From Deltaproteobacteria bacterium (lineage in GTDB: Bacteria > Myxococcota_A > Polyangia > Haliangiales > SHYZ01), in NCBI GenBank assembly GCA_016210055.1, contig JACQUZ010000176.1, forward strand, positions 1 to 48,415: DNA of 48,415 nucleotides. The letters run 5' to 3'. The position numbers and the translations under genes are program-made. Every line of letters begins with the position of its first letter. Position 1 is the stretch's first letter. The notes under the pieces were generated by a model. It was not told the DNA's origin and did not search any database. It worked only from the letters and a program-made list of their open reading frames with translations. Of the stretch, positions 48,146 to 48,415 are shown piece after piece.

Positions 48146-48415
48146 CAGATACACCTCTGTCCGTCTATCTTCCCCGCTTCTTCACGGCACTTATTCAATT
48201 TCTCGATCAGGTTAGGTGCTTGCTTATCCACATGCTCTCTACACATGCTGCGGTAACCCTTGCTTCCGCCATGCGATGCCTGACGTTCCCCGGCGCCGGC
48301 GCGGGACCCGACATCCGCTGGTTCTAGGCACCTCGCCGCACTGCCACGGCGTGCGGGGACCGGGTTCCATCGGGTGATCCGCCGTAGCCTGCAAGGGCGC
48401 CGCTCACCACTTGTC
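48145..48415 (-). CDS. Unidentified reading frame cut by the window edge
   Basis: A minus-strand frame is open from the window edge to TGA at 48145-48147, about 89 codons. The last 40 (G-S-K-G-Y-R-S-M-C-R-E-H-V-D-K then N-L-I-E-K-L-N-K-C-R-E-E-A-G) look like a real small Cys-containing helical protein. The earlier part is Arg/Gly/Ala-rich and may be noncoding, in which case an internal ATG near 48264 would start a protein of about 33 residues. It is translationally coupled (TGATG) to the small membrane ORF. Base composition changes near 48265, GC-rich to the right and AT-richer to the left. Confidence 0.3.
   Translation of the reverse strand, partial: TSGERRPCRLRRITRWNPVPARRGSAARCLEPADVGSRAGAGERQASHGGSKGYRSMCREHVDKQAPNLIEKLNKCREEAGKIDGQRCI

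Overview
The window is GC-rich and densely coded. Its gene content points to a myxobacterium-like organism (Myxococcota, Polyangia/Haliangium side). It carries a bacterial microcompartment (BMC) shell set that closely resembles, from memory, the Haliangium ochraceum shell proteins. It also has many Cys-rich or multidomain lipoproteins, an S9 prolyl oligopeptidase lipoprotein and a TolC protein. No database search was possible: assignments rest on motifs and remembered family features, and coordinates and alignments were done by hand.

Layout. 1-9858: a cut TPR protein; a minus-strand ABC-2 exporter (ATPase plus two permeases) followed by a prolyl oligopeptidase lipoprotein; pgeF; an Uma2 nuclease; a secretory-lipase-like lipoprotein; a TolC-type channel. 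9859-10272: a divergent intergenic region that holds a 256-bp inverted-repeat element (E1). 10273-14191: a compact BMC operon (tandem-domain trimer, hexamer, pentamer, CoA-acylating aldehyde dehydrogenase with an encapsulation-peptide-like N-terminus, a degenerate class III nucleotide-cyclase domain, second trimer), then GTP-type PEP carboxykinase.

16050-23986: two related Cys-rich lipoproteins bracket a minus-strand type II fatty-acid-synthesis cluster. It reads fabD, enoyl reductase, fabH, fabA, then fabZ, fabF, acyl carrier protein, then a phosphopantetheinyl transferase. fabD through fabA and fabZ/fabF are joined by overlaps; no ketoreductase (fabG) is present. Two related triple-hairpin elements (R1, R2) lie inverted on either side of the fabZ-fabF-ACP block. 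24033-36196: a hypothetical protein, ettA, hrpB, a P-domain lipoprotein, an NlpC/P60-like lipoprotein, enoyl-CoA hydratase and an AidB-like acyl-CoA dehydrogenase (convergent), and formate-THF ligase.

36197-42852: a second copy of the inverted-repeat element (E2, opposite orientation) in the divergent region before a beta-barrel gene. Then comes a tightly overlapping operon of two secreted thermonucleases, a triple lamin-tail lipoprotein and an outer-membrane barrel with a ComEA-like helix-hairpin-helix plug, which could together degrade or scavenge extracellular DNA. 42862-48415: a ParE-type toxin-antitoxin pair; a channel-like / NfeD-like / flotillin / SDR operon; a small hypothetical gene; and two small coupled minus-strand reading frames with their own terminator at the right edge.

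The strongest undescribed signals are: (i) the E1/E2 family, two copies with a conserved core and stem arms that differ between copies yet are perfectly self-complementary within each copy; (ii) the cyclase-like protein inside the BMC operon; (iii) the nuclease / lamin-tail / HhH-barrel operon; (iv) the R1/R2 triple-hairpin elements framing a fatty-acid-synthesis block.
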